Assembly (NCBI RefSeq): GCF_016735595.1
Contig: NZ_JAERRB010000001.1
Location: forward strand, 434,001-498,000
Source of the DNA: Chryseolinea lacunae
GTDB lineage: Bacteria; Bacteroidota; Bacteroidia; Cytophagales; Cyclobacteriaceae
Direction of reading: 5' to 3'
Length of the DNA stretch: 64,000 nucleotides
Below, piece by piece: positions 45,469 through 52,812 of this stretch (the stretch's first letter is position 1; the number at the start of each line of letters is the position of its first letter). Made by a program: the position numbers and the translations under genes. The notes under the pieces were generated by a model. The model had not been told where the DNA came from, did not search any database, and saw only the letters and a program-made list of their open reading frames with translations.

Positions 45469-45666
45469 TCTAATTAAGTCCACACAGCCATCCCGTCTTT
45501 GAAGCGAGAATTGGGGACCACAAAAATATTCAAAAAAAGCCCTTCTGAAAAATGAAAACTGGTAGATTATTCCGGCAAGAAATTCGGACAAAAACTATCG
45601 AATAAGTCATAGCACGCCCACATTTAGCAAAGACGCCAACCCACCCGCGTAGAAAATTTGTATGGC

Positions 45667-45810
45667 TTAAAAAATACTCTTCTCCAAAACAAACACAACA
45701 TAATACCTAACACGCGAGGCCACGCTGCGACAGCGCAAGAATAACTGTGCGGCCACCTCGCTTCGCCTGCCCTTGGGTCGAGCGATTGGATTCCTAAAAA
45801 TAGGCTTCAT
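45667..45810 (-). pseudogene. Decayed paralogue of the GH5 gene start (47 codons)
   Basis: A 47-codon frame starts at ATG 45810, 18 bp after a promoter copy nearly identical to the GH5 promoter. Its first 24 residues align with the GH5 leader: M1, K2, A10, K13, R15, V19, A20 and L23 are shared. The frame then diverges, has no lipobox and stops at 45667. It looks like the stub of a duplicated gene whose body was lost. A genuine small gene is the alternative. Confidence 0.4.
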
Positions 45811-45828
45811 GACATTGAGGGTTTGCCA

Positions 45829-45875
45829 CAAAGTAAAGCCCCGGGCCTATGGCTGTCAATCACCTTTTTGGGTCA
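45829..45875 (-). promoter_or_regulatory. Orphan copy of the GH5-type promoter
   Basis: Minus-strand TGACCCAAAAAGGTGATTGA (45856-45875) differs from the GH5 site at one of 20 positions. TACTTTG follows after exactly 20 bp (45829-45835). No complete gene follows. Confidence 0.6.
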
Positions 45876-45939
45876 TGATCTTGCAAGTAGCAGATTCCCC
45901 TTAGACGGGATATTATCTCCACCTGCTTCGATTTTTCAA

Positions 45940-46143
45940 TCAGTGTTTATTCGCCGACCCACGTCTTGACACTTCAACCAATTTCTCAAACGCTTCCCAA
46001 TCAACCTTCGCCAACATAGCCTTTGCCTCTTCATTCTTCTTCAGCACATAAGGATCGTTCTTAAATCGATTGGCCAGTCTCCTGGACAAAACTTTGGGCA
46101 TCTTTTCTTTTCTTAAGCGCCTCTTTGTAATTGCCTTCCTCAT
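45940..46143 (-). CDS. Small basic protein paired with the DUF6934 gene
   Basis: A 67-residue frame (or 53 residues from the ATG at 46101, MPKVLSRRLANRF) lies 28 bp downstream of the DUF6934 gene on the same strand. It is helical and highly charged, with a basic N-terminus and an acidic middle (EEAKAMLAKVDWEAFEKLVEVS). No family is recognised. The size and position suggest a partner or antitoxin-like protein, which is inference. Confidence 0.5.
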   Translation of the reverse strand: MRKAITKRRLRKEKMPKVLSRRLANRFKNDPYVLKKNEEAKAMLAKVDWEAFEKLVEVSRRGSANKH

Positions 46144-46171
46144 AATTTTTCTTGTTTGTTACTCTATAAAG

Positions 46172-46618
46172 TTAAAATGCTTCCACTATAAAACCATCGT
46201 AATTTTCATTTTTACGAAACAATTCTGTATTCGTTCCCTTTATCCCATATACGTTAAACTTTCTCTGAATTTCGTCGAGGTTATTAGAGATCAACATGCG
46301 ATACAATCTCGTCCTGGTGGGTGTATTGCCGTGCGCCACGATCCATACACCCGGATATCGGTCGATAAAAAACTCCACCGACTTCGCCACAGTCATCAGC
46401 ACTTTGTCTCTATCGCCATTGTCCGAAACACTACTGTGCGTCAATTGTCTTGTTCGCCGTTCAACATCGCCAAGCGCCAAATTAAAAACTACAAAGGGCC
46501 GGGTTTTGATCAATGTATACGTGATAACCTTAACAATCCTTCCCCGGGGCCCTTCACTAAAAAACTTGAAGTGCATAAGATCATCACTCGGAAAAAGTGG
46601 ATAGTACGGTACATTCAT
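46172..46618 (-). CDS. DUF6934 family protein
   Basis: The start at 46618 (MNVPYYPLF) is chosen by the family N-terminus. The 148-residue product has the family blocks FKFFSEGPRGRI, FNLALGDV, SVSDNGDRDKVLMTVAKSV, FFIDRYPGVWIVAHGNTPTRTRLYR and LFRKNENYDGFIV, as I remember them from Bacteroidota proteins. Function is not established. It sits in an accessory, AT-rich stretch beside a transposase relic and is followed by a small charged protein, a layout compatible with a toxin-antitoxin or other two-gene mobile module. Confidence 0.75.
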   Translation of the reverse strand: MNVPYYPLFPSDDLMHFKFFSEGPRGRIVKVITYTLIKTRPFVVFNLALGDVERRTRQLTHSSVSDNGDRDKVLMTVAKSVEFFIDRYPGVWIVAHGNTPTRTRLYRMLISNNLDEIQRKFNVYGIKGTNTELFRKNENYDGFIVEAF

Positions 46619-46773
46619 ATACATCGCATTTAAAATTACACTACCCACAACACAATCATCTCCACACCACAAGAATACTTCCCCACACTGAAAAAATCTT
46701 GCAGTTCAAAAAAGACGAGAAATATTTTAAAGGGACATCATTCAAACACAAACAGATGGCTATGCACTTATTT

Positions 46774-46932
46774 CTAAATAGACAATGAATGTTTTTTTTG
46801 GGCCGAATGTAAACTACTAGCCATCACAATATCCTTAAACCGATCCTCCACCAACACCGGCTTCCACCACAAACACGTAATCGTAATAAACGCCGGATGA
46901 CGCCACGAATCACCATCAACAACTTCAATCAT
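46774..46932 (-). pseudogene. N-terminal relic of a REP-associated/IS200-like (Y1) transposase
   Basis: A 52-codon frame from ATG 46932 to TAG at 46774 reads like the start of the small Bacteroidota Y1 transposases: HPAFITITCLWW, then KPVLVEDRFKDIVMASSL. In complete members a HUH motif (PNHIH or TNHVH type) follows about 15-25 residues later; here the frame stops first. It is therefore a truncated remnant. Recognition is by eye from a short segment. Confidence 0.45.
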
Positions 46933-46961
46933 AACGGAACAATTTTGACCTACCCGAAAAT

Positions 46962-47000
46962 AAAAATGGCCACTGCAATTACTTTGCAGTGGCCATTTTT
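46962..47000. terminator. Bidirectional terminator with perfect 17-bp stem
   Basis: AAAAATGGCCACTGCAA pairs perfectly with TTGCAGTGGCCATTTTT around a 5-nt loop. With A and T runs at the two ends it can act in either direction. It insulates mdh from the accessory stretch. Confidence 0.92.
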
Positions 47001-47049
47001 CATCTCAAGGCCATTCGCCCACAATCAAGCACAATTTTATCGTGCACAA

Positions 47050-47072
47050 ATTGTCGGCGTCGCGCCGACAAT
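47050..47072 (-). terminator. Stem-loop just after mdh
   Basis: ATTGTCGGCG and CGCCGACAAT form a perfect 10-bp stem with a 3-nt loop, 2 bp after the mdh stop. There is no long T-run, so it may protect the mRNA 3' end or assist the stronger hairpin 50 bp on. Confidence 0.7.
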
Positions 47073-47074
47073 AA

Positions 47075-48004
47075 TTATCCCAATTTCTCCAAAACGTCCA
47101 TAACCTCTCTCACCGCTTTCCGGCTCGATTCCATCAACGCTTTTTCTTCACTGTTCAAATCCAACTCAATGATCCGTTCCACACCATTCTTACCCAACAC
47201 CACCGGCACACCGAGGTAACAATCCTTAATACCATACTCCCCTTCAAGCTTAATACAAACAGGGAACACGCGACGTTGATCTTTCACAATCGCCTCTACC
47301 ATCTGTGCTGCTGCCGAGCCGGGTGCATACCATGCCGACGTGCCCATCAGTTTCACCAGTTCGCCACCACCTACTTTGGTTCTTTCGAGGATAGCGTTCA
47401 GTTTATCTTTGTCGATCAGTTCTGTTACGGGAATACCAGCTACTGTGGTGTAGCGTGGCAGAGGTACCATGGTGTCGCCGTGACCGCCGAGCAAAATTGC
47501 CTGGATATCTTTGGGTGACACGTTGAGTGCTTCGGCGAGGAACGCGCGGTAGCGGGCGGTGTCGAGGATGCCGGCCATGCCCATGATGCGGGTGCGGGGC
47601 AGCTTCGAGGTGAGGTGCGCCTGGTAGGTCATTACATCCAACGGGTTGGACACAACGATCACGATGGCGTTGGGCGAGTGACGGATCACATTTTCCGTTA
47701 CCGACTTCACAATGCCGGCGTTGGTTGTAATTAAGTCATCGCGGCTCATGCCCGGCTTGCGGGGAAGACCCGAGGTGATCACCACTACGTCCGAGTTGGC
47801 CGACTTTGCATAGTCGTTGGTGGCGCCCACGGTGCGGCTGTCATACAGGTCGATGGGGGCTTTCTGCCAGATGTCGAGTGCCTTGCCTTCGGCCAGACCT
47901 TCTTTGATGTCCACCAACACAATTTCGTTGGCCACTTCACGGTAGGCCAGCACATCGGCGCATGTAGCGCCCACATTGCCAGCGCCCACTACAGTTACTT
48001 TCAT
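47075..48004 (-). CDS. mdh: Malate dehydrogenase (LDH-like type)
   Basis: The 309-residue protein has the NAD-binding VVGAGNVGATCAD, Asp in VLVDIKEG, the substrate Arg loop (LPRKPGMSRDDL), NPLDVMTYQA and the catalytic pair in GGHGDTMVPL. The length and loop fit the LDH-like MDH of Bacteroidota. It interconverts malate and oxaloacetate in the TCA cycle. It is monocistronic, closed by two hairpins downstream, with an 834-bp repeat-bearing gap upstream. Confidence 0.97.
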   Translation of the reverse strand: MKVTVVGAGNVGATCADVLAYREVANEIVLVDIKEGLAEGKALDIWQKAPIDLYDSRTVGATNDYAKSANSDVVVITSGLPRKPGMSRDDLITTNAGIVKSVTENVIRHSPNAIVIVVSNPLDVMTYQAHLTSKLPRTRIMGMAGILDTARYRAFLAEALNVSPKDIQAILLGGHGDTMVPLPRYTTVAGIPVTELIDKDKLNAILERTKVGGGELVKLMGTSAWYAPGSAAAQMVEAIVKDQRRVFPVCIKLEGEYGIKDCYLGVPVVLGKNGVERIIELDLNSEEKALMESSRKAVREVMDVLEKLG

Positions 48005-48254
48005 TTTAGAATTCGTTTAAAGTTTATTAGAAATGATTGCTCTTGATTCCAGAGGCCTTTTGATTAGGCGCGGCAAGTTATCAATAAGGGAGGATTTTGG
48101 AAATAAATTCATGGAAAAGCCTGGGGGTTGGGGGCTGGTGTTTTGGATGTGCGTTGTGCCATATGTTGACGGTTGTTGTTTGTGCTGAGCGGTTTGTGAG
48201 AGCAGGTGTTTTTGTGTGTCTGTCCCGTTCCGACGCGTCGGGGCAAGTTTGCCG

Positions 48255-48300
48255 CAGGGGCTTAACCCTAACCGCACGTGCCTTATGCTGGCCGAAAAAG
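48255..48300 (+). repeat. Dispersed intergenic repeat, copy 2
   Basis: CAGGGGCTTAACCCTAACC and the following 27 bp match the copy at 3631-3674. Confidence 0.55.
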
Positions 48301-48362
48301 GTCCGTCGTCGGTGTTCGGAACACCGTGTGTCAGGTTCGGGACGGCAAATTTGGCAGAGGGT

Positions 48363-48467
48363 GGAGTTAAAAGATGCGATGACGGATCTTTTATATGCGA
48401 TGTCGGTATTCAAAGATGCAGTGACGCATCTTTGAACTCCGACATCGCATCTCCGGGCTTCGGTTTT
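48363..48467. repeat. 21-nt array 1: five units, some inverted
   Basis: Five consecutive 21-nt units. Units 1 and 3 resemble the reverse complement of the others, so hairpins form, e.g. CAAAGATGC and GCATCTTTG at 48411-48434. The unit core is GCATCTTTGAACTCC, as in array 2. Confidence 0.75.
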
Positions 48468-48593
48468 GGGGGTGTTTTTTACGATGCTGCTTAAAAAAAA
48501 TGAAAGGTCGCGGCTAAACATGCGGTCTTCGCATAAAAACATGGCGTGGACGGATGAAATAGTTGCATTCCAAACCAAAAACCTGACAACGCT

Positions 48594-48824
48594 GCATCTT
48601 TAACATCCATCACTGCATCTTTGAACTCCAGTGTTGGATCTTTAACATCCGTCACTGCATCTTTGAACCCCAGCGTTGGATCTTTAACATCCATCACTGC
48701 ATCTCTGAACTCCAGTGTTGGATCTTTTACATCCGTCATTGCATCTTTGAACTCCGACGTCGGATCTTTTAATTCCGGTGTCGGATCTTTTAACTCCGGC
48801 GTTGGATCTTTTTAGTCCGATGAT
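48594..48824 (+). repeat. 21-nt tandem array 2: eleven units
   Basis: Eleven units of exactly 21 nt follow without a gap. All start G[CG]ATCT, with a variable second half (e.g. TTTGAACTCC or TTTAACATCC). The first eight units alternate between two subtypes, giving a 42-nt higher-order period; the last three are more uniform. The array ends 14 bp from the tilS stop. Confidence 0.9.
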
Positions 48825-48838
48825 GAATCCACACCGTC

Positions 48839-50161
48839 TTAGGCCTGCGTGGTGAGCACAAACTTGAGGGTTTGTTTTGTGGCCTCCGTCACTTTGAAAC
48901 GATCGTCTATGCGGTGGCCTGCCACCCACACAATGTGGCCGTGCGACTCCAGCACGGTAGCCGATTCTTTGTCGGCTATGGAGAGTTTTTTGTCTATGAA
49001 GAAATCGCTGAGTTTCTTTTTGTGGTCCATGCCCAGGGGATGAAAGGCGTCGCCGGGTTTCCACTTTCGCCACAGCAGCGGATATCTCAGCAAGCTTGCG
49101 TCGAGCACGGCTTCGGTGCCGGAGGTGCCGCGCTCGTTTGGCGCGCAGGGTTCTATGCGAAGGTGCCAGGGACCCAGCGTCGACTCGGTGGTGTCGTGGG
49201 CTACGGTCACATCGTGCCAGTGATGTTGATGCGGCGTGATGATGAGCACATCGCGATCGATCACCAGCAAGTGCGTGGCCGACAGGAATTTTTTTCCAGG
49301 CTGTCCTCTCAATGCCTGCACCACTTCTTTGGCTTGCTCGAAGTTGAACCCAAAGGTTTTGACAAAGCGCCACAACAACGACTGTGCCTGTGGATGCGCT
49401 TGCAAACCTTGTTTGGTCAAGGTTATTTTATCGCCCGCCTGGGTTATGTATTTCTTGCCCCACAACGCAAACGCTTCGTGCAGCACGGCCAGCTCGCCCT
49501 GAATTTTTTCGATGCCCGCCTGCCACGTGGTTTCGAGTGAAGGATTGAGTTCTTTGAGCAGGGGGATGATCTGGTGACGGATAAAATTTCGTTGGTAGTC
49601 GTCGGTGAGGTTGCTTTCGTCTTCGCGCCACGACAGCTTTTTGTCGGCGGCATATTTCTCCACTTGTGCGCGGGTGGCAAAGAGCAGGGGGCGGATAATG
49701 GTGCCGTTCTTCACGGGTATGCCGGCCATGCCTTCGGTAGAGGCACCGCGGGTGATGTTGAGGAGAATGGTCTCCATCGAGTCGTCGAAATGATGGCCTG
49801 TGGCGAGATACGCATAGTGGTGGGTGGTGCGTATTTCTTCGAACCAGGCGTAGCGCAGTTCGCGCGCGGCCATTTGGGTTGACAGTCCGTTTTCCCAGGC
49901 ATAGGCTTCGGTGTCGAAGCGACGCACAAACACGGGAATGTTCAGGGCTGTGCAGGCGTCGTGCACAAAGGCTTCGTCGCCATCGGAGGCTTTGCCGCGA
50001 AGTTGGAAGTTGCAGTGGGCCACGCCCAGGTTGTAGCCTGCCGCATGAAAAAGATGGAGCATGGCCATGGAGTCTACACCGCCGCTCACGGCCAGCAAAA
50101 GGGTGTCGCCGGGGGTGCAAAGGTCAAACCGGGCAATGTGGTTCAGAAATTGCTCCTGCAT
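48839..50161 (-). CDS. tilS: tRNA(Ile)-lysidine synthase
   Basis: The 440-residue protein has the N-type ATP-pyrophosphatase P-loop SGGVDS (near residue 26), AHCNFQLRG, TGHHFDDSMETILLNITRG and RPLL, with TilS substrate-binding and C-terminal domains (WRKWKPGDAFHPLGM, KKKLSDFFID). It adds lysine to C34 of tRNA-Ile(CAU) and is essential. The start at 50161 lies 4 bp after a TAnnTTTG element, so its mRNA may be leaderless. It is divergent from the OstA-like gene. Confidence 0.97.
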   Translation of the reverse strand: MQEQFLNHIARFDLCTPGDTLLLAVSGGVDSMAMLHLFHAAGYNLGVAHCNFQLRGKASDGDEAFVHDACTALNIPVFVRRFDTEAYAWENGLSTQMAARELRYAWFEEIRTTHHYAYLATGHHFDDSMETILLNITRGASTEGMAGIPVKNGTIIRPLLFATRAQVEKYAADKKLSWREDESNLTDDYQRNFIRHQIIPLLKELNPSLETTWQAGIEKIQGELAVLHEAFALWGKKYITQAGDKITLTKQGLQAHPQAQSLLWRFVKTFGFNFEQAKEVVQALRGQPGKKFLSATHLLVIDRDVLIITPHQHHWHDVTVAHDTTESTLGPWHLRIEPCAPNERGTSGTEAVLDASLLRYPLLWRKWKPGDAFHPLGMDHKKKLSDFFIDKKLSIADKESATVLESHGHIVWVAGHRIDDRFKVTEATKQTLKFVLTTQA

Positions 50162-50165
50162 GCTG

Positions 50166-50173
50166 CAAAGGTA
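50166..50173 (-). promoter_or_regulatory. TAnnTTTG -7 element four bases before tilS
   Basis: Minus-strand TACCTTTG is followed by CAGC and then the ATG. The expected transcription start falls on or next to the start codon. Confidence 0.55.
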
Positions 50174-50245
50174 CGACGACCAGGGCGATTCCTGTTCGAT
50201 CCCCTACTATTTTAACCATAAGCATCGTAGCTTGCACCCCATTTT

Positions 50246-51838
50246 ATGACGGTATTCTGCACATCGGCCTTTCGTTTTCTTCTCCGCCCCGGCATGGCCG
50301 GCCTTGTTCTGCTCATGGTGGCCCTTGCCGCCGCGCCCGCCCAGGCCCAAAAGAAGGTGAAACTGAAGCAAGCCGACCAGCTTCGCGGCACGGGCAAAGG
50401 CGACGATAGCTATCAGCGGGTGCTCGGCAACGTGATTTTCGTGCAGAACACCACCACCATTTTCTGCGACTCGGCGCACTTCTACAAATCCAAAAACTAT
50501 ATCGAAGCCTTTGGTAGTGTGCGCATCCTGGAAGGCGACTCAGTGACCATCACCGGCAACAAACTGGAGTATGACGGCAACGTGAAGAAAGCCAAACTCC
50601 GAAACAATGTGGTGTTCACGAAACTGGCCACCTCCACACTCTATACCGACAACCTCGACTTCGACCGACCGAAAAATCTGGCCTACTATTTTAATGGCGG
50701 AAAACTGGTAGACAGCATCAACGTGCTCACCAGCCGCAAAGGCTACTACGACCTCACGTCGAACATGGCCTCGTTCAAAAAAGACGTGCACGTGAAGAAC
50801 CCCGACTACACCATGACGTCGGACAGCTTGCAGTATAACTCGCGCACCAAGATCCTTTTCTTCCGCACCCCCACCAACGTGGTGGATAAAGACAGCAGCA
50901 CCTTTGTTTACAATGGCGGCCAATACGACACCAAGACACGCCGCTCGGACCTGAAACTTGGCGAAGCCGAATCGACCGACTACAAACTTATGGGCGACGA
51001 CTACCAACTGGACGACATCCGGAAGATTTATAAACTACGCGACAACGTGGTGATGACGTCGAAGAAAGAAAACATCGTGATCTATGGCCAGGCTGCCGAC
51101 TACTATAAACTGAAAGGCCTCTCCAAAGTCTACAACAACGCCTACCTCGCCAAGGTGGACGATAAAAACGACACGCTCTTTATCTCGGCCGACACACTGG
51201 TGTCGATCGACAGTCCCGATCCGCAGAAGAAACGTTTGCTTGCCTACAACCACGTGAAGATCTGGCGCAAAGACCTGCAGGGCCTGGCCGACTCCATCGA
51301 GTATCGCTCGGCCGACAGCACCATCTACTTTTATAAAGATCCTGTGCTGTGGACGGAGGGCAACCAAATGACGGCCGACTCCATCCGCATGCTCATCAAG
51401 AACGGCACCATAGACCGCATCTTCATGAACGTGAACTCCTTTGTGATTTCGAAAGACACGCTCATCAACTATAACCAGATCAAGGGACGAAAGATGACGG
51501 CAGAGTTTCAGTACAAAAAAATCAGCCAGGTGATTGTGGAAGGCAACGGCGAAAGTATATACTCCATTCTATCGGAAAAGAAGGACGACAAGCCACTCAC
51601 TTCCATGGGCCTGAACCGCATCATTTGCAGCAACATCACCATACGGTTCAAAGAAGGCAAGGTGAACAACCTTAGCTTCTATACAAAACCCGAAGCCCGC
51701 TTCATTCCTCCGCACGAACTCAAAGTCGAAGACACGGTGCTGAAAGGTTTCCTCTGGAAAGAAGACGGCAAGCCCAAACGCAACGATGTGGTGAAGCCGT
51801 TCAAGCGCAAAGAGTCGCCCAGCCCAATCCAGCCCTGA
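50246..51838 (+). CDS. LptA/OstA-like LPS-transport protein
   Basis: The 530-residue product has a signal peptide (cleavage after AAPAQAQ) and repeated OstA-type strands: GNVIFVQNTTTIFCDSAHFY, GDSVTITGNKLEYDG and YTMTSDSLQYNSRTKILFF. This matches the Bacteroidota OstA-like family, longer than E. coli LptA and related to the periplasmic bridge that carries LPS to LptD. It is predicted periplasmic or outer-membrane associated. The start is ATG 50246. Confidence 0.88.
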   Translation: MTVFCTSAFRFLLRPGMAGLVLLMVALAAAPAQAQKKVKLKQADQLRGTGKGDDSYQRVLGNVIFVQNTTTIFCDSAHFYKSKNYIEAFGSVRILEGDSVTITGNKLEYDGNVKKAKLRNNVVFTKLATSTLYTDNLDFDRPKNLAYYFNGGKLVDSINVLTSRKGYYDLTSNMASFKKDVHVKNPDYTMTSDSLQYNSRTKILFFRTPTNVVDKDSSTFVYNGGQYDTKTRRSDLKLGEAESTDYKLMGDDYQLDDIRKIYKLRDNVVMTSKKENIVIYGQAADYYKLKGLSKVYNNAYLAKVDDKNDTLFISADTLVSIDSPDPQKKRLLAYNHVKIWRKDLQGLADSIEYRSADSTIYFYKDPVLWTEGNQMTADSIRMLIKNGTIDRIFMNVNSFVISKDTLINYNQIKGRKMTAEFQYKKISQVIVEGNGESIYSILSEKKDDKPLTSMGLNRIICSNITIRFKEGKVNNLSFYTKPEARFIPPHELKVEDTVLKGFLWKEDGKPKRNDVVKPFKRKESPSPIQP

Positions 51839-52025
51839 GGCACTGCCCCTGAATATGGGGGTGCTTCAAAATCATTATCGCACCACAAAGCTTCATCAAA
51901 AAAATTACCGCGCATGTGCGGAAACGATTGTGTTGAAAAAAAATGAGACCGCCGAACGAAAAACTTGGCTTTCTATTATGACAACCCGTTAAAATGTTTA
52001 AATTTTGTGAAACACAAAAAAACGT

Positions 52026-52730
52026 ATGAAGTATTCGGTGTTGTTGGTAATTATCCTTGCTGTGTCCCGTGTCGGATTCAGTCAAGGGTTTGAGATCACC
52101 AGCCTCCAGGAATCCTACAAGGGCGTTATCGGCGAAACCATCAAAGCTCCCCTCCGCTTCCGCAACACCACCGACAAAGCCATCACCCTCATCATCCGCA
52201 AAGTGACCGGCCAGATCGGCGGCACACAAAAAAACTACTTCTGCATCGACAACAACTGTCTCGACCAGAAAGTGGAAGACTACATCGTGAAGGTTGACCC
52301 CGGCCAAACCCTGGCCAACTTCAACATCTCGCTCGAAGCGGGCTTTGTTTCCGGCGCAAGCACCCTCAAATACATCGTCTACAACAAGTCCAACCCAGGC
52401 CAGCCCATAGAGTTTGAGTTAAACTTCGATGTGGAAGAAAAGCCCGAGAAGCAAAGCCTCTACACCTCCCGGTTCATAACCCTGCACGACGTCTACCCCA
52501 ATCCGGTGATCGACCATGCCCAGGTGGAATATAAAATCCTGAACGACCGGATCAAGGCCAAAATCGTTGTACACAACATCCTGGGCAACCCGGTGGGCGA
52601 ATACAGCCTGCCGTCGCTGGAAAGCCTGGTTCGCATAAAAACCGACGATTTGAGCGCCGGAATCTATTTTTATACCCTCTATATCGACAATGAGGGGGTG
52701 ATGACACGAAAGCTCATCGTAAAAAAATAA
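52026..52730 (+). CDS. Secreted protein with T9SS C-terminal sorting domain
   Basis: The 234-residue product has a signal peptide (MKYSVLLVIILAVSRVGFSQ), one beta-sandwich domain (residues 22-140, with SYKGVIGETIKAPLRFRN resembling an Ig-like/ASH-type fold) and a type A T9SS sorting domain (VYPNPVIDHAQVEY, VVHNILGN, LSAGIYFYTLY, RKLIVKK). It should be exported by T9SS. No enzymatic motif. It lies directly upstream of bamD. Confidence 0.88.
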   Translation: MKYSVLLVIILAVSRVGFSQGFEITSLQESYKGVIGETIKAPLRFRNTTDKAITLIIRKVTGQIGGTQKNYFCIDNNCLDQKVEDYIVKVDPGQTLANFNISLEAGFVSGASTLKYIVYNKSNPGQPIEFELNFDVEEKPEKQSLYTSRFITLHDVYPNPVIDHAQVEYKILNDRIKAKIVVHNILGNPVGEYSLPSLESLVRIKTDDLSAGIYFYTLYIDNEGVMTRKLIVKK

Positions 52731-52773
52731 AACTTCTTTGCCCGTTCACGCATCTGTAAAGGAAAAAATGACG

Positions 52774-52805
52774 TTTTCCAGTTCTGGCTGTTTATATTAT
52801 ATTTG
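52774..52805 (+). promoter_or_regulatory. bamD promoter
   Basis: TTTT (52774-52777), then 20 bp, then TATATTTG (52798-52805), an exact TAnnTTTG with a near-consensus -33. The bamD ATG at 52813 lies only 7 bp after it. Confidence 0.6.
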
Positions 52806-52812
52806 CGGGCTT

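Larger units (their letters stand above)
46619..47074. other. AT-rich gap with transposase relic and terminators
   Basis: This 456-bp gap holds the Y1-transposase relic (46774-46932), a very strong hairpin (46962-47000) and the mdh-proximal hairpin (47050-47072). A 68-codon plus-strand frame crossing the hairpins is not credible. Confidence 0.6.
48005..48838. other. Repeat-bearing intergenic region between tilS and mdh
   Basis: This 834-bp gap contains one dispersed repeat (48255-48300), an inverted/direct 21-nt array (48363-48467) and a longer 21-nt array (48594-48824). Frames across the arrays exist on both strands only because 21 is a multiple of 3. No start with support is seen. Confidence 0.7.

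Noticed and set aside
46897-47103. A 68-codon plus-strand frame across the mdh terminators
   Set aside because: It runs through a perfect 17-bp terminator stem and a second hairpin and has no family signature.
48491-48815. Heptad-like reading frames through the 21-nt array as a coiled-coil protein
   Set aside because: The period of 21 makes all frames periodic on both strands; there is no supported start and the frames do not agree with each other in conservation.
48594-48824. The 21-nt array as a CRISPR
   Set aside because: Units are contiguous without unique spacers, the unit is too short and variable, and no cas gene is present.
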